From JALGWN01 sp964598025 (lineage in GTDB: Bacteria; Arandabacterota; Arandabacteria; Arandabacterales; Arandabacteraceae): a DNA stretch of 64,000 nt. The position numbers and the translations under genes are program-made. The notes beneath the pieces are model-generated. The model saw only the letters and a program-made list of their open reading frames with translations. It did no database searches and was not told the DNA's origin. Positions 8,150 to 17,127 of the stretch are shown here, one piece after another; position 1 is the stretch's first letter, and every line of letters starts with the position of its first letter. Location: the NCBI GenBank assembly GCA_964598025.1, contig CAZRAU010000006.1:1-64000 (forward strand), written 5' to 3'.

Positions 8150-10597
8150 ATGAAGGCTTTGCCGTTATTGGGTTTGCTGGTTGTCACAGCGGTATCTACC
8201 GTCTGCGCCGATTCTGAGATTCCACGATATCACTCTCATTACGACTACCTCATGTCCTCGCCGGGCAGCATGCGTTACGGACTGTATGGATATGTGAACC
8301 CGGCGGTGCTCAAACAGGCTCAGGATTTCGATCTCCTGTTTGCTTGGTCCGGCGCGTCGGACGATTTCGATGACTTCGACCGGTGGGGCCTCTTCACCGC
8401 CACACCGATGCCCAGACTGGGGTTTGGCGTGATCCGAAGCGATGGCGGCCCCGGTGCGGTGAACGACTACCGCCTGTCGGTTGCTTTCGGCGGCAAGAAA
8501 TCGAGTTTCGGTCTTGGTTACGGTTGGAGTGGAGGCGAAACCGCTGCATACAACCGCGGCAACGTCGTGACGGTCGGCACTCTTTCCCGGCCCTCGCGGT
8601 ATCTGTCCCTGGGGTTGTCAGGCACGTTTGCGACCTCGGGCAACGCCAAAGAGGGATTGCTTGATGTGGGCATCAGGCCGTTCGGCAGCGAGCTGGTGAC
8701 CCTGTTCGCGGACTGCGCACCCCAGGACGCGGATGATCTCGACACCGCACCATGGAGCACGGGCGTTGTTTTGGAGGCTCTTCCGGGTGTAAGGCTTACG
8801 GGGAGATACTATGACACCCATGCGGTGGCCGTGGGGCTTAATCTCAGTCTAGGCCATATGGGCCTGCAGAGTCAGGGGCATTCGGACAAGGACGGCAACC
8901 GCAGCTACAACACCTATGGAATTCGGATCGGCGCCCTGGACCGGAGCGTCCTGAGGTCCCTGACCCAGCGGAACAAGAGGTATCTGAATCTGGATCTCAA
9001 TGGTCCGGTCAAGTATCAACGTTTCAAGATGTTCGACGGTTCAAAAACGCTGATCGGGCTTCTGGCCGCAATAGACGCCGCCCGGGAAGACGAGACCATC
9101 GCAGGTATTGCCCTGAACACATCCGGCATGCAGGCGGACCCGGAGATGGCCTGGGAGATCAGGCAGGCCCTCAAGGCATTCAGGGCAGCCGGTAAGAAGG
9201 TCGTAATCTATGTCGATGGTGTCGGTATGGGGGAGTACCACTTCGCTTCCGTAGCCGACCGTATCGTGCTGGACCCGATTGCGGACATTTTCCTAACCGG
9301 CGCCCGTGGAGGCAGGTTCTATCTCAAGGGGACGCTGGAGAAACTGGGTATCGGCTTCGATGAATGGCGCTTCTTCAAGTATAAGTCCGCCTATGAGGCT
9401 TTCTCGAGGGACAGCATGTCGGAGGGCGATCGTGAACAGATCCAGGCCATTGTGGATGACTTCTACCAGCTCGCAAAGACCGAAGTCTGTGAGGGCAGGG
9501 GTATCTCCCATGCCGAATTCGATCGGCTGGTGAATGAAGAGATGCTTATTCTGCCCGAGGATGCTGTCGATCTGGGCCTGGCGGATACCCTGGGGAGGTG
9601 GGAAGTTGTCAAAGGTGTGATCGAGGACCTCGAAGGCGAAAAGAAGGGTATGGTGGGTGTGGGGGCGCTTGCGAAGTATGATCTTCCCGATGATGACTAC
9701 TGGGGCGAGAGGCCCAAGATCGCCGTCATATACGGGCTCGGCGTGTGTGCCATGGATGAAGGCATCAAAGCCCGGAGCCTCCAGAAAGTCTTCGACAAGG
9801 TGGCCGGCCGGAGCGACATCAAAGCCGTGGTTTTCCGCGTGGACTCCCCCGGCGGCGACGCTCTGGCGAGCGATGTCGTCGCTGAAGCCATGAAACGCTG
9901 CAAGGAGAAGAAGCCCCTGATCGTTTCCCAGGGCTACGTGGCCGGGAGCGGGGGCTACTGGATATCGATGTATGCGGATACCATCGTGGCATCGCCCGCT
10001 ACAATAACGGGCTCCATAGGCGTGATCGGCGGTTGGTTCTATAATGAAGGCTTGAAGGAGAAGCTGGGGATGGCAACCGATATCGTCAAGGTAGGCGACC
10101 ATGCGGATCTCGGCTACGGCATCCCGCTACCCTTTGTCGGGCGTCTGCCTGACAGGAATCTTACGCCGGACGAACGGTCCAAGTTCGAGCACAACATCAA
10201 ACATTACTACGACGCCTTTGTGGAGAAGGTCGCCTCGGGTCGTGACATGGCTGCCGAGGATGTATACAAGATTGCTCAGGGAAGAGTATGGTCGGGGACC
10301 GATGGTCTGGAGATCGGGTTGGTCGATGTGCTCGGGGGCCTCGAGACAGCGATCATGATAGCCAAGGATAGGGCCGGGATCTCACCCGGTGAGGATGTGG
10401 ATATCGTGGAGCTTCCGGAAGCGCCGCTCTTTAATCCGCAGATGTTCGCACCCACGCTCTTCGGTGTGGAACAACCCAGGAATGAGATACTGGAGCATCT
10501 CCGGTTCCGCATGGAGCACAACGGTGAAGTGATGCCGCTGCTTCCGGTGGATGCCATGGGCCCGTATCTCGAAGTCGGTCCCAGGAGCTTCGACTGA
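8150..10597 (+). CDS. sppA: Signal peptide peptidase SppA fused to an N-terminal barrel-like domain
   Basis: The 815-residue protein starts at ATG 8150 (SD GAGGGGAAG) with a cleavable signal peptide (about residues 1-20). Residues about 25-320 are Gly/Tyr/Phe-rich beta strands, typical of outer-membrane barrel-like domains. After this come two S49 peptidase domains. The general-base Lys is in FKYKSAYEAF (about K412) and the nucleophile Ser in GSGGYWIS (about S600), the same split-dyad arrangement as E. coli SppA (K209/S409). SppA degrades cleaved signal peptides and membrane-protein fragments. A canonical N-terminal membrane anchor is replaced here by the secreted barrel-like region, so the site of action may be the outer membrane or periplasm. 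Confidence 0.88.
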   Translation: MKALPLLGLLVVTAVSTVCADSEIPRYHSHYDYLMSSPGSMRYGLYGYVNPAVLKQAQDFDLLFAWSGASDDFDDFDRWGLFTATPMPRLGFGVIRSDGGPGAVNDYRLSVAFGGKKSSFGLGYGWSGGETAAYNRGNVVTVGTLSRPSRYLSLGLSGTFATSGNAKEGLLDVGIRPFGSELVTLFADCAPQDADDLDTAPWSTGVVLEALPGVRLTGRYYDTHAVAVGLNLSLGHMGLQSQGHSDKDGNRSYNTYGIRIGALDRSVLRSLTQRNKRYLNLDLNGPVKYQRFKMFDGSKTLIGLLAAIDAAREDETIAGIALNTSGMQADPEMAWEIRQALKAFRAAGKKVVIYVDGVGMGEYHFASVADRIVLDPIADIFLTGARGGRFYLKGTLEKLGIGFDEWRFFKYKSAYEAFSRDSMSEGDREQIQAIVDDFYQLAKTEVCEGRGISHAEFDRLVNEEMLILPEDAVDLGLADTLGRWEVVKGVIEDLEGEKKGMVGVGALAKYDLPDDDYWGERPKIAVIYGLGVCAMDEGIKARSLQKVFDKVAGRSDIKAVVFRVDSPGGDALASDVVAEAMKRCKEKKPLIVSQGYVAGSGGYWISMYADTIVASPATITGSIGVIGGWFYNEGLKEKLGMATDIVKVGDHADLGYGIPLPFVGRLPDRNLTPDERSKFEHNIKHYYDAFVEKVASGRDMAAEDVYKIAQGRVWSGTDGLEIGLVDVLGGLETAIMIAKDRAGISPGEDVDIVELPEAPLFNPQMFAPTLFGVEQPRNEILEHLRFRMEHNGEVMPLLPVDAMGPYLEVGPRSFD

Positions 10598-10623
10598 ACG
10601 AACCGGAGCTAGGGTTTCTAGAT

Positions 10624-10656
10624 GGCGCTACGTCGGGCATGGAATCCCGACGCTAC
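10624..10656 (-). repeat. Dispersed GTAG-type palindromic repeat, minus-orientation copy
   Basis: Read on the minus strand this is GTAGCGTCGGG, ATTCCATG, CCCGACG then TAGCGCC. The 7-bp stem CGTCGGG/CCCGACG is perfect, matching the 46160 copy in the other orientation. It lies between sppA and the next terminator. Confidence 0.65.
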
Positions 10657-10683
10657 TTCTCTAACCGGCCCGGGAGGATAGAA

Positions 10684-10709
10684 AAAGGGGTGTCGTCAGA
10701 CACCCCTTT
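10684..10709. terminator. Bidirectional intrinsic terminator
   Basis: AAAGGGGTGTC, loop GTCA, GACACCCCTTT gives a perfect 11-bp stem with A-rich left and T-rich right flanks. It sits between two convergent genes (sppA and the secreted protein at 10726) and should stop transcription from both sides. Confidence 0.85.
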
Positions 10710-10725
10710 CTTAATGCCCTAACTA

Positions 10726-11580
10726 CTACTCGTACATCGACTTGATGTTGCCCCAGGTGCTGGGCTGAGTCGCGGTAGGACCACCACAAATCAGGTAGAT
10801 CCTCCACGCCAACTCGATACCACCAAACTGGCTGCCATCCGGAGTCGTGTCACGGCCGTCCGTGAACATAAGCGGCGGCCAGTACTCGAATGCATAGGTC
10901 CCGATGAAACCACCATGGACCTTAGGCTCCGGTCCGCCACACCAGCCTCTGGGATAGAGAGCCGGCAGACAGCCATAGTCGTGCATGATACAACCGGTCT
11001 CGAGCCCGGTCGAAATGTTGTCCATACCCCATGCGGGATAAGTACCGTTCGGACCCGTGTGTGTGGCTGTTACGACGATCGACATATTGTTCGGACTGTA
11101 GCAGTCGGTCAGACACAGCGGGGGATCTACAAGGAAGTAGTTCCACGCATAGCCTGTCTCCAGAGGACCGCTGTTCCAGAGATGCGTCATCGGGGCAGCC
11201 GTACCGCAGCATTCCTCACCGGCACAGTACACGTCGAACTCGATCGTGAACAGGCCCGGATAAACCGTTCCGTAACCCGCGAAATCGAGGATACGGAGCT
11301 GCTCGAGCTCATGGCAGATCGCCGGATCGCAAGGAGCAGCGCCAGCGGTTCCCTCATCGCCGATGTTGAAGCACATGCCGATGATATCCCCGGGTGTCCA
11401 GCCAGTGTATGACCAGAACCAGGAATAGGTCGGGCAGGGAATGTAGTAGTAGTAGTTGAGCGTGCAATCATAAAGCGGCTCGGTGCCAAAGTCTTCCTTC
11501 ATCTGGTAAGCCTTCTTCTCGAGGGCGAACGCAGATGTGGCAAGCACCAGCACCAACGCGAGTACTATACAAAGCCTCAT
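10726..11580 (-). CDS. Secreted protein of unknown function with C-terminal TWGNIKSMY motif
   Basis: The 284-residue protein has a clear signal peptide (MRLCIVLALVLVLATSAFA). ATG 11580 is chosen because AGGAGG precedes it; an in-frame upstream ATG at 11616 has none. The mature part is rich in Tyr, Trp, Pro, Gly and Cys, looks all-beta, and matches no family I know. The last residues, STWGNIKSMYE, closely match the C-terminus of the lamin-tail protein ending at 24906 (TTWGNIKSLFR). It is a single-gene unit with a near-consensus promoter, a long leader and a strong terminator, which suggests high expression. Confidence 0.85.
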   Translation of the reverse strand: MRLCIVLALVLVLATSAFALEKKAYQMKEDFGTEPLYDCTLNYYYYIPCPTYSWFWSYTGWTPGDIIGMCFNIGDEGTAGAAPCDPAICHELEQLRILDFAGYGTVYPGLFTIEFDVYCAGEECCGTAAPMTHLWNSGPLETGYAWNYFLVDPPLCLTDCYSPNNMSIVVTATHTGPNGTYPAWGMDNISTGLETGCIMHDYGCLPALYPRGWCGGPEPKVHGGFIGTYAFEYWPPLMFTDGRDTTPDGSQFGGIELAWRIYLICGGPTATQPSTWGNIKSMYE

Positions 11581-11732
11581 CAGAAAACCTCCTGTTTTTC
11601 GGGAGACCCTGGTCACGCAACAAAGTGGTCTCCTGAAGGTCGCAACTAGAAATTCCTCCCTGACTTCACCTCCCTTCGAGCGAACTATCGCTCGCCAAAG
11701 CTAGACCATTGGAGCTTCCCTCGACGAAACGC

Positions 11733-11762
11733 ATTATATCATAGTGTAATTCCCGCAGTCAA
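11733..11762 (-). promoter_or_regulatory. Sigma-70-type promoter of the secreted protein gene, with long leader
   Basis: On the minus strand: TTGACT, 18-base spacer, TATAAT. Transcription should start near 11726, giving a leader of about 145 bases. The leader holds a perfect CGAGCGA/TCGCTCG hairpin (11677-11694) and an extra SD-like AAGGGAGGTG (11667-11676), well upstream of the SD used at 11588-11593. Confidence 0.8.
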
Positions 11763-12160
11763 GCATTAATTTGAGTGTAAGACGACTATATCTCAACATA
11801 TATGCCATATCCTCCGCCTATTACACACAACGTATTGGTGGCGCGGCATCACTATTTCATTGGCGGATAATGAGATATCGGCGCGCAATATAGGCAGGAC
11901 CGGATTCCGACATGTAGTGTCGGCCGCCCTTTCGATCTGGATTGGCCAAAGCCTATCCGGCTGTCTGTCGCTTGCGGGTTCTTGCAGTCTGCATGCGGCC
12001 CTTCGGACCAGGAGGGTCGGAATCGCCCCATGGAACCACTCATTCCTGTTGATCAAGCCGCGGTGCGAGTATAGACTGATGGCGTCAGGCCATAAGGACG
12101 GTCAGGTGAAATCGTTGATAGCGGGCTTCGGTTGTGTCGCCGCGACTCTTCAAGATCGAA
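11763..12160. other. Gene-free stretch upstream of the S9 peptidase
   Basis: About 400 bases between a divergent promoter and the S9 peptidase gene. The first 120 bases are AT-rich. The rest has open frames on both strands without SDs, signal sequences or recognisable protein. I see no RNA gene or repeat. Confidence 0.5.
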
Positions 12161-12178
12161 TTCCGGAAAGGAGTGGCC

Positions 12179-14242
12179 ATGCCCGGACGGAACGCACGGA
12201 GAATGAGAGCCGAGGATCTATATGGGTTGAAGCTGGTAAGCGGGTGCGAATTATCGCCCGATGGACGCCACGTTGTGTACAGCCTTCAGCGCGTAGCCAA
12301 GCAAAGCGAGAAGAAGTACTCGAATCTCTGGGTGGTACCTGTTTCCAATGGGGCCCCAAGGCAGTTCACCTTCGGGGATCAGGCTGATAGCGAGCCCAAG
12401 TGGTCTCCGGACGGCGGGCGAATCGCTTTTCTGTCGAACAGGGAAGACGAGAAACAGGCCCAGATCCATATCATACCTTTTAACGGTGGTGAAGCCAGGC
12501 GTGTAACGGATTTCAAGGGTACGATCGGGGCATTCGCATGGTCTCCGGACGGCAAGCGGTTCGTGTGCCAGATTCGCAAGCAAGATGCAGATGAGATAGA
12601 GCGAGGGCGAGACGAGCGGAAGAAGAAGCTCGGCGTGGTGGCCCGGCACATAGAACGCGTGTTCTACAAGGAGGACGGCGTCGGTTTCCTCCCCAAGGAG
12701 CGATGGCACCTTTGGACGGTGGAGGCGGGAAGCGGCAGGCGCAAGCAGCTTACCGACGGCGAGATCCACGATGAGATCGAACCCGCCTGGTCGCCCGACG
12801 GCAAAGGCATAGTCTTTGTCTCCAACCGGACCGAGGCACCCGATCTCGATCCCGATGCCATGGATCTTTTCATGATTCCGGCCGGCGGAGGGAAAGCGCG
12901 CAAGATCCCGACACCTGTCGGCCCGAAAGGGACACCCGTCTTCTCACCCGATGGCAGATCGATAGCCTATTTCGGAATCGAAGGCAGGGGCAAGTGGTGG
13001 AGAAACTCCAGCCTGTGGCTTGTGAACGTGGCCGGGAAATCAAAGGCCAGGAACCTCACGGCGAAATTCGACATCAACTGCACAAGCTGGACCATCAACG
13101 ATCTGCCCGGCAGTCCTGCAATGAAGCCGCCGGTCTTCGCCAAGGATGGTGCCCGGATCTATTTCCAGGTTGCCCGCCACGGCAACACGCATCTCTATTC
13201 GATCGCACCTTCAGGGGACAGGCGGAGTCTTGAAACAGTGATAGGAGACAAGGGGGTCGTAGGGGCCTACTCCTTCGACCGCGTGCGAGGAGACCTTGCC
13301 TATTTCCATGCCGACATGGCCTATCCTGGTGACATCTGGTTTCGGAATGCGGCCGGCGGGAGCCCGAAGCGACTCACCCATGTGAACCACCGAGTGCTTG
13401 GGAGTGTAGATCTTGGTGCGATCGAGGAGATCTGGATCAAGGGGCCTGCGGGTAACAGGATTCAGGGCTGGATCCTTAAGCCCCCCGGCTTCAGGCGGAC
13501 GCGCAAGTATCCGTCCATACTGGAAATCCATGGGGGGCCTCGGGTCCAGTATGGGAATTTCTTCATGCATGAGTTCTACTACCTGGCGGCGCAGGGATAC
13601 GTGATTCACTTCTGCAACCCGCGGGGGGGGCAGGGATACGGCGAAGCGCACTCGAAGGCCATCTGGAATGCCTGGGGCACGGCCGATTATGCCGATCTCA
13701 TGGCCTGGACCGACTACATCAAACGCAGACCTTACATAGATGGACGGAGAATGGGGGTAACCGGAGGAAGCTACGGCGGATATATGACCAACTGGATCAT
13801 AGGACATACCGACCGCTTCAAGGCGGCCGTCACCCAGCGGAGCGTGAGCAATTATATCAGTATGTGGGGATCGAGCGACTTCAACTGGGCGTTCCAAATG
13901 GAGCTTGGAGGCAAGCCGCCCTGGGATGGTTTCGCCGACTACTGGCGCCAGTCTCCAATGAAATATATGGGGAGGGCCGTGACCCCGACCCTGGTGATCC
14001 ACAGCGAACAGGATCTCCGGTGTGCCATAGAGCAAGGCGAGCAGGTATTCGTGGCGCTCAAGCGGCTGGGTGTGGACACTGAGATGGTGCGTTTTCCGGA
14101 TGAGCCTCACGGGCTTTCGCGGGGAGGCCGGACCGACCGGAGGGTGGAGAGACTCCGCCACATCCTGGGTTGGTTCGACCGGTATCTCAAGGAAGGCCGG
14201 GAAGGCCGATCCTCCGGAAAGCGACGGGAAAGCCGAAAATAG
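12179..14242 (+). CDS. S9-family prolyl oligopeptidase/acylaminoacyl-peptidase-like serine peptidase
   Basis: The 687-residue protein starts at ATG 12179 with SD AAAGGAG five bases upstream. The N-terminal part is a beta-propeller made of repeated WSPDG-type blades (WSPDGGRIAFLSNR, WSPDGKRFVC, WSPDGKGIVFVSNR). The C-terminal part is an alpha/beta hydrolase with nucleophile GGSYGGYM (about S531), Asp in HSEQDLRC (about D612) and His in DEPHGLSR (about H644), the Ser-Asp-His triad of family S9. These enzymes cleave short peptides that fit inside the propeller. No signal peptide is evident, so it is probably cytoplasmic and serves peptide turnover. Confidence 0.93.
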   Translation: MPGRNARRMRAEDLYGLKLVSGCELSPDGRHVVYSLQRVAKQSEKKYSNLWVVPVSNGAPRQFTFGDQADSEPKWSPDGGRIAFLSNREDEKQAQIHIIPFNGGEARRVTDFKGTIGAFAWSPDGKRFVCQIRKQDADEIERGRDERKKKLGVVARHIERVFYKEDGVGFLPKERWHLWTVEAGSGRRKQLTDGEIHDEIEPAWSPDGKGIVFVSNRTEAPDLDPDAMDLFMIPAGGGKARKIPTPVGPKGTPVFSPDGRSIAYFGIEGRGKWWRNSSLWLVNVAGKSKARNLTAKFDINCTSWTINDLPGSPAMKPPVFAKDGARIYFQVARHGNTHLYSIAPSGDRRSLETVIGDKGVVGAYSFDRVRGDLAYFHADMAYPGDIWFRNAAGGSPKRLTHVNHRVLGSVDLGAIEEIWIKGPAGNRIQGWILKPPGFRRTRKYPSILEIHGGPRVQYGNFFMHEFYYLAAQGYVIHFCNPRGGQGYGEAHSKAIWNAWGTADYADLMAWTDYIKRRPYIDGRRMGVTGGSYGGYMTNWIIGHTDRFKAAVTQRSVSNYISMWGSSDFNWAFQMELGGKPPWDGFADYWRQSPMKYMGRAVTPTLVIHSEQDLRCAIEQGEQVFVALKRLGVDTEMVRFPDEPHGLSRGGRTDRRVERLRHILGWFDRYLKEGREGRSSGKRRESRK

Positions 14243-14269
14243 GAGAGCATAACCGGAAGAGGTGGACAA

Positions 14270-15253
14270 ATGGCTGATCTTTCAACCGAATACATGGGGC
14301 TTCCACTGCGCAATCCCCTGATCGTTGCCAGCTCTGGCCTTACCAAGTCGGCTGACGGCGTCCGGAAATGCGCAGACGCCGGCGCCGGGGCGGTCGTGCT
14401 CAAGTCGCTCTTCGAAGAGCAGGTCGCGGTCAAGGCCAAAGACATGGAAGAGCACCTGTGGCTATACGGTCACACCGAGGCCTTCGAGTACGTCAGCAAG
14501 ATGGCCATGCCCCTTGGTCCTCGGGACTATCTCAGGCTCATTGAAGAGGCAAAGGCCGGGGTCTCCGTTCCTGTCATAGCGAGTCTCAATTGCATAACCC
14601 CTCGATGGTGGGTGGATTTCGCAAGCCAGATTGAAGCGGCCGGAGCCGATGGTCTCGAGCTTAATATCTCGGTGATGCCAAGCGACCCGGCCCGCACGAG
14701 CGAAGAGATAGAGAACATCTATGTTGATATCGTGGAATCTCTCAGGGGCCGTGTCCGGATCCCGATCGCCGTCAAGATGGGGCCCTATTTCACCTCCGTT
14801 GCCCGGATGGCTGCGGAGGTGTCGAGGTGCGGGGTCTCCGCGCTGGTGTTTTTCAACCGCTTCTATCAGGTCGACATAGACATCGAGAAGGTCGACATGG
14901 CACCCGGGATTCACCTCAGCTCGCCCGGTGAGATAAGTCTCCCTCTCCGTTGGATTGCCCTTCTGGCCGGGAGCCTGGAGTGCGATCTGGCCGCATCAAC
15001 CGGGGTGCACGACGGTGCGGGGTTTGTCAAGCAGCTGCTTGCCGGCGCCACGGCGGTGCAGGTATGCTCGGCGCTCTATGACAAGGGAATCGAACATATC
15101 GGTACCATGCTCGGGGACGTCGAGGCCTGGATGCAAGGGCACGGCTTCGAGAAGGTCGGGGATTTCAGGGGCAAGCTCAGCCGGCAGGCGACAGAGCGTC
15201 CGGAGCTCTATGAAAGACTGCAATACATAAAGCTCTTTGTAGGCATCGAATAG
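14270..15253 (+). CDS. Dihydroorotate dehydrogenase-like flavoprotein
   Basis: The 327-residue TIM-barrel protein is of the DHOD-like family. YMGLPLRNPLIVASSGLTKS at the start is typical, as are GLELNISVMPSDP in the middle (the NxSxP-like active-site loop) and GAGFVKQLLAGATAVQVCSA at the FMN phosphate site. True class 1 DHODs oxidise dihydroorotate to orotate. This subgroup is longer and usually annotated only as DHOD-like, and no pyrimidine genes are nearby, so the substrate is uncertain. It starts 27 bases after the S9 peptidase stop and may be co-transcribed with it. Confidence 0.82.
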   Translation: MADLSTEYMGLPLRNPLIVASSGLTKSADGVRKCADAGAGAVVLKSLFEEQVAVKAKDMEEHLWLYGHTEAFEYVSKMAMPLGPRDYLRLIEEAKAGVSVPVIASLNCITPRWWVDFASQIEAAGADGLELNISVMPSDPARTSEEIENIYVDIVESLRGRVRIPIAVKMGPYFTSVARMAAEVSRCGVSALVFFNRFYQVDIDIEKVDMAPGIHLSSPGEISLPLRWIALLAGSLECDLAASTGVHDGAGFVKQLLAGATAVQVCSALYDKGIEHIGTMLGDVEAWMQGHGFEKVGDFRGKLSRQATERPELYERLQYIKLFVGIE

Positions 15254-15276
15254 GGTCCGCCCCTCCAGTGGCCGAC

Positions 15277-15327
15277 GGGTTCTGCCGCGCTCGCCGTCCG
15301 CTCGCCGTTCAGGCTCACATTCGCCGC
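15277..15327 (+). repeat. Second dispersed repeat family, copy 2
   Basis: This stretch (GGTTCTGCCGCGCTCGCCG, then CTCGCCGTTCAGG, then ACATTCGCCGC) aligns with 294-342. It lies between the DHOD-like gene and lemA. Confidence 0.45.
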
Positions 15328-15411
15328 AAAGCCACTCTTTTGGTTTAAGTCAGGCTCCCGCCGGGCCGTTCACATGGGGAGAGGGTGTGATTCCAAGAGA
15401 AGGGGGAACAA

Positions 15412-15966
15412 ATGGTATTTCTAATAGTGGTCGGCATCGTGGCGGCGCTCTTCGTAGGCGTCTATAACAGTCTGATTCGCAAGAAGAACCAGGTCAAGAA
15501 CATCTTCGCAACAGTGGATGCCATCCTCAAGAAACGGTACGATCTCATACCCAATCTTGTGGCTACCGCCCAGAAGTACATGGAGCACGAACAGCATGTT
15601 CTGACCGAGGTGACCAGGCTCAGAGCGAAGGCGCTCTCCGGTGATGCATCCGATGACGAGAAGATAGAGATAGACAGCCAGATGTCCAAGGCCATCCGGG
15701 GTATTCTGGTTGCGGTGGAGAACTACCCGGGCCTGAGGGCGAATGAGAATTTCATGCACATTCAGGCCACGCTCACCGAGGTCGAGGAGCAGATCTCGGC
15801 CGCTAGGCGGGCATACAATGCTACGGTCACCGATTACAATAATGCGGTTGAGATGTTTCCCACCAGCATAGTGGCGAAGCTCTTCGACTTTAACTGCAGG
15901 CACCTGTTCGAGATCGAGGTGGCGGAAAGAGAGACTGCGGACGTTCACGCGCTTTTCCAGAGGTAG
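15412..15966 (+). CDS. lemA: LemA family membrane protein
   Basis: The 184-residue protein has an N-terminal membrane helix (MVFLIVVGIVAALFVGVYNS) followed by the LemA helical bundle: RKKNQVKNIFATVDAILKKR, then YDLIPNLVATAQKYMEHE, and YNATVTDYNNAVEMFPTSIVA near the end. LemA proteins face the cell exterior with an anchored N-terminus; their biochemical role is unknown. The SD AAGGGGG precedes the ATG. The next gene, a DUF3137 protein, is a frequent partner of lemA in other genomes. Confidence 0.94.
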   Translation: MVFLIVVGIVAALFVGVYNSLIRKKNQVKNIFATVDAILKKRYDLIPNLVATAQKYMEHEQHVLTEVTRLRAKALSGDASDDEKIEIDSQMSKAIRGILVAVENYPGLRANENFMHIQATLTEVEEQISAARRAYNATVTDYNNAVEMFPTSIVAKLFDFNCRHLFEIEVAERETADVHALFQR

Positions 15967-15987
15967 AACGTTACGCCGGATCGAGCC

Positions 15988-16983
15988 ATGATAAGCAGGA
16001 CCGCCTCGGATTTCGCCCATTTCTTCGTCACCGATCTCGTCAAGGAGCTCAAGCGGCTCGAGGTCAGGCGAAGGACCATTCTTGGTAGGGTGAAGATACT
16101 GATCGCGGTCACAGCCGGCGTTGTCGGGGTAAGTGTCGCGGTCGTTGTCGCATTCGGGCTCGGCATGACCCCCGTCTTCGTGACCGGTGTGATTTGCATC
16201 GGCGGGGCATCGGCGCTGTATAAGTATCTCATTTCGGATTATGTTCGTGACTTCAAGACAAGCGTCATAGGAAGAATCGTGCGGTTCATAGATCCGGATC
16301 TGGTCTATTGCGCCGAAGGGCATATCTCGCCGGTTGAGTTCAATTCCGGCAGGATATTCACGCAACGGCCCGACCGGATGCGCGGGGACGATCTGGTCCA
16401 GGGTAAGATAGGGCACACCAATATCAGGTTCTCGGAGGTTCACGCCGAGCGCAGGACCCAGAGCACCGACGGCCAAGGACACCGGCGTGAACGCTACAGC
16501 ACGATCTTCAAAGGTCTATTCTTCAAAGCCGATTTCAACAAGAAGTTCTATGGGAGGACAGTCGTGCTTCCCGATAGCGCCGAGCGGCTTTTCGGCAGCG
16601 TGGGCTCTTTCCTCCAGTCGGTCAACAGGTCGCGCGGCGAGGTCATACGGATGGACAATCCGGAGTTTGAGAGATACTTCGTGGTCTATGGTGACGACCA
16701 AATAGAATCCAGATATGTTCTGTCCACCAGCCTGATGCAGCGAATCTTGGATTTCAGGCAGAAGACCGGCAGGCGGGTCTATATGTCTTTTGTGGACTCT
16801 GATGTCTTCGTGGCAATCCCCTATAAGAGGCCGCTCTTCGAACCAAGCATCTTCTCCAAACTTACGAGCTTCAAGGGAGCACACGAGCACTTCGAAGATC
16901 TCGCTCTCGCCCTGGGAATCGTGGACGACCTCAACCTCAATACAAGAATCTGGGTTGGGGTGGGGTCAGATCTTGAAAATTGA
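15988..16983 (+). CDS. DUF3137-family membrane protein with repeat-derived C-terminus
   Basis: The 331-residue protein has two adjacent membrane segments (about residues 32-55 and 59-75), then a soluble domain with the DUF3137 signature STIFKGLFFKADFNKKFYGR. It follows lemA by 21 bases and is probably its operon partner. Function is unknown. The last codons (GSDLEN and stop) come from a 13-bp inverted repeat that runs through the gene end (16964-17005), so the native C-terminus was probably replaced when this repeat inserted. The preceding LNLNTRIW looks like the normal family end. Confidence 0.85.
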   Translation: MISRTASDFAHFFVTDLVKELKRLEVRRRTILGRVKILIAVTAGVVGVSVAVVVAFGLGMTPVFVTGVICIGGASALYKYLISDYVRDFKTSVIGRIVRFIDPDLVYCAEGHISPVEFNSGRIFTQRPDRMRGDDLVQGKIGHTNIRFSEVHAERRTQSTDGQGHRRERYSTIFKGLFFKADFNKKFYGRTVVLPDSAERLFGSVGSFLQSVNRSRGEVIRMDNPEFERYFVVYGDDQIESRYVLSTSLMQRILDFRQKTGRRVYMSFVDSDVFVAIPYKRPLFEPSIFSKLTSFKGAHEHFEDLALALGIVDDLNLNTRIWVGVGSDLEN

Positions 16984-17005
16984 ATTCGATTCTCAAGATC
17001 TGACC
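16964..17005. repeat. REP-like palindrome at the end of the DUF3137 gene
   Basis: GGTCAGATCTTGA (16964-16976) is the exact reverse complement of TCAAGATCTGACC (16993-17005), with a 16-base AT-rich loop. I recall GGGTCAGATCTT-type palindromes as REP elements that accompany REP-associated tyrosine transposases in many genomes. No transposase gene is in the window. Confidence 0.75.
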
Positions 17006-17127
17006 TCGGGTTGACACGGGGGCGCCCTGTGGCTAATCTTCCATTCGGGATGTTGTCCGGGGGGAGTGGATGAAGGGTGCGCGGGGGCTTCCATCTAAGA
17101 AGCTGGGCGGGTGAGAAGGAAGGCCGG

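Noticed and set aside
11860..12387. 175-codon plus-strand frame before the S9 peptidase
   Set aside because: It overlaps the true peptidase start in another frame, has no SD, and its composition is unlike a protein.
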